Positions 5,078 through 5,516 of a stretch of DNA of 5,516 nucleotides are shown piece by piece. This DNA is from Bacteroidales bacterium. GTDB lineage: Bacteria > Bacteroidota > Bacteroidia > Bacteroidales > JALTDM01. The notes beneath the pieces were generated by a model, which did not search any database, had not been told where the DNA came from, and saw nothing but the letters and a program-made list of their open reading frames with translations. The first letter of the stretch is position 1. Each line of letters begins with the position of its first letter. Location: NCBI GenBank assembly GCA_027073875.1, contig JALTEO010000392.1, positions 1 through 5,516 on the forward strand, given 5' to 3'. The position numbers were made by a program, and so were the translations under genes.

Positions 5078-5516
5078 ATGAATTTAAAATTAATTGAAAG
5101 AAAAGATTTTTACTTAATTGTTTTTATTGGTTTATATCTGATAAATTTTTTGATTACCCATTTTACTTCAATTCTTTATTTAAAGACGGTAATTATTGAT
5201 GCGATTTTCTTTTTAACAGGATTTTTATTAATGCCTAAACCGATCAAAAAATCACATAAAGATATTAAGACATTCTTAATTTTAGCAATTATTTCTGCGA
5301 TATTTTTTGTGTTTTCCACTTCAATTGTCTTTATGTTTTTCAAGAGTGGGCAAATCAAATTTACGAATGGTAAGATTTTATTGAACATCATTTTTTTGGC
5401 AATTTTGCCAGCTATTGCGGAGGAGTTTTTTTTCAGAGGATATTTATTGGAAAAATCCCGTTATTTAGGGCGTTCAAAATCTTATATTTTGAATTCAGCT
5501 TTATTTTCTCTAATTC
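5078..5516 (+). CDS. CPBP-family intramembrane metalloprotease (3' end beyond the window)
   Basis: The gene is divergent from hsdR and open to the window edge (146 codons seen). It encodes a membrane protein with hydrophobic segments at about residues 11-33, 37-53, 65-88 and 100-114. The fourth runs into AEEFFFRGYLL, the first catalytic motif (EExxxR: E115, E116, R120) of the CPBP family (CAAX protease/bacteriocin-processing, Abi). Family members are glutamate-type intramembrane proteases or bacteriocin self-immunity proteins. The second motif FxxxH should follow. F143 is present, and the last base in the window is the C that would start a His codon (CAT/CAC) at 147. The substrate is unknown, and a link to the R-M locus is not shown. 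Unlike the minus-strand genes it has a good Shine-Dalgarno, GGGGAG at 5064-5069, 8 bases before the ATG, which supports this start. Confidence 0.88.
   Translation, partial: MNLKLIERKDFYLIVFIGLYLINFLITHFTSILYLKTVIIDAIFFLTGFLLMPKPIKKSHKDIKTFLILAIISAIFFVFSTSIVFMFFKSGQIKFTNGKILLNIIFLAILPAIAEEFFFRGYLLEKSRYLGRSKSYILNSALFSLI

Noticed and set aside
5176..5391. Minus-strand frame of 71 codons
   Set aside because: It lies opposite the CPBP gene, which has a Shine-Dalgarno and the EExxxR motif.

Overview
The window is strongly AT-rich and looks like a piece of a Bacteroidota chromosome, or that of a related low-GC phylum. None of the three minus-strand hsd/transposase genes has a Shine-Dalgarno sequence, the hsd genes are tightly coupled, and the IS200-like transposase is of a type I associate with Bacteroidota. 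The assignment is inferred from style, not proven. The main content is part of a type I restriction-modification locus read leftward on the minus strand. A divergent, truncated CPBP-family membrane protease gene lies at the right edge.

Layout from right to left along the minus strand. Positions 4754-5077 form a divergent intergenic region with a possible small leader ORF (4750-4854 or up to 4968) whose stop overlaps the hsdR start as ATGA. Next is a complete hsdR (1922-4753, 943 aa) with an intact nuclease motif and intact SF2 translocase motifs. Six bases after its stop begins a 227-aa HUH/Y1 transposase of the REP-associated (RAYT) kind (1232-1915). Then come a small palindromic/tandem-repeat patch (1191-1248) and a chimeric gene fossil (976-1161). 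The fossil's first ~23 codons look like the start of an hsdS, and the rest is a second, ~93% identical copy of the last 41 codons of hsdR. Its stop overlaps by one base (TAATG) the start of hsdS (976 to beyond position 1), which carries TRD1, the central conserved arm and the beginning of TRD2 before the window ends. hsdM is not in the window and is presumably beyond the left edge.

HsdR would supply ATP-driven DNA translocation and cleavage, HsdS the target specificity, and the unseen HsdM methylation. The locus shows several layers of rearrangement. These are a fossil junction between an hsdS start and an hsdR tail, a codon-usage mosaic inside hsdS, and a transposase lodged between hsdR and hsdS. 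Three ~28-bp palindromes share the outer arms GTAGAGA/TCTCTAC: two in the transposase gene and one inserted in frame in the hsdS linker. My preferred reading is a type I locus whose specificity subunit was exchanged by recombination, and into which a RAYT and its palindromic substrates have spread, including into coding DNA. No wholly new system is demonstrable from this sequence alone. The palindromes inside hsdS and the transposase, and the hsdS-hsdR fossil, deserve the most attention.
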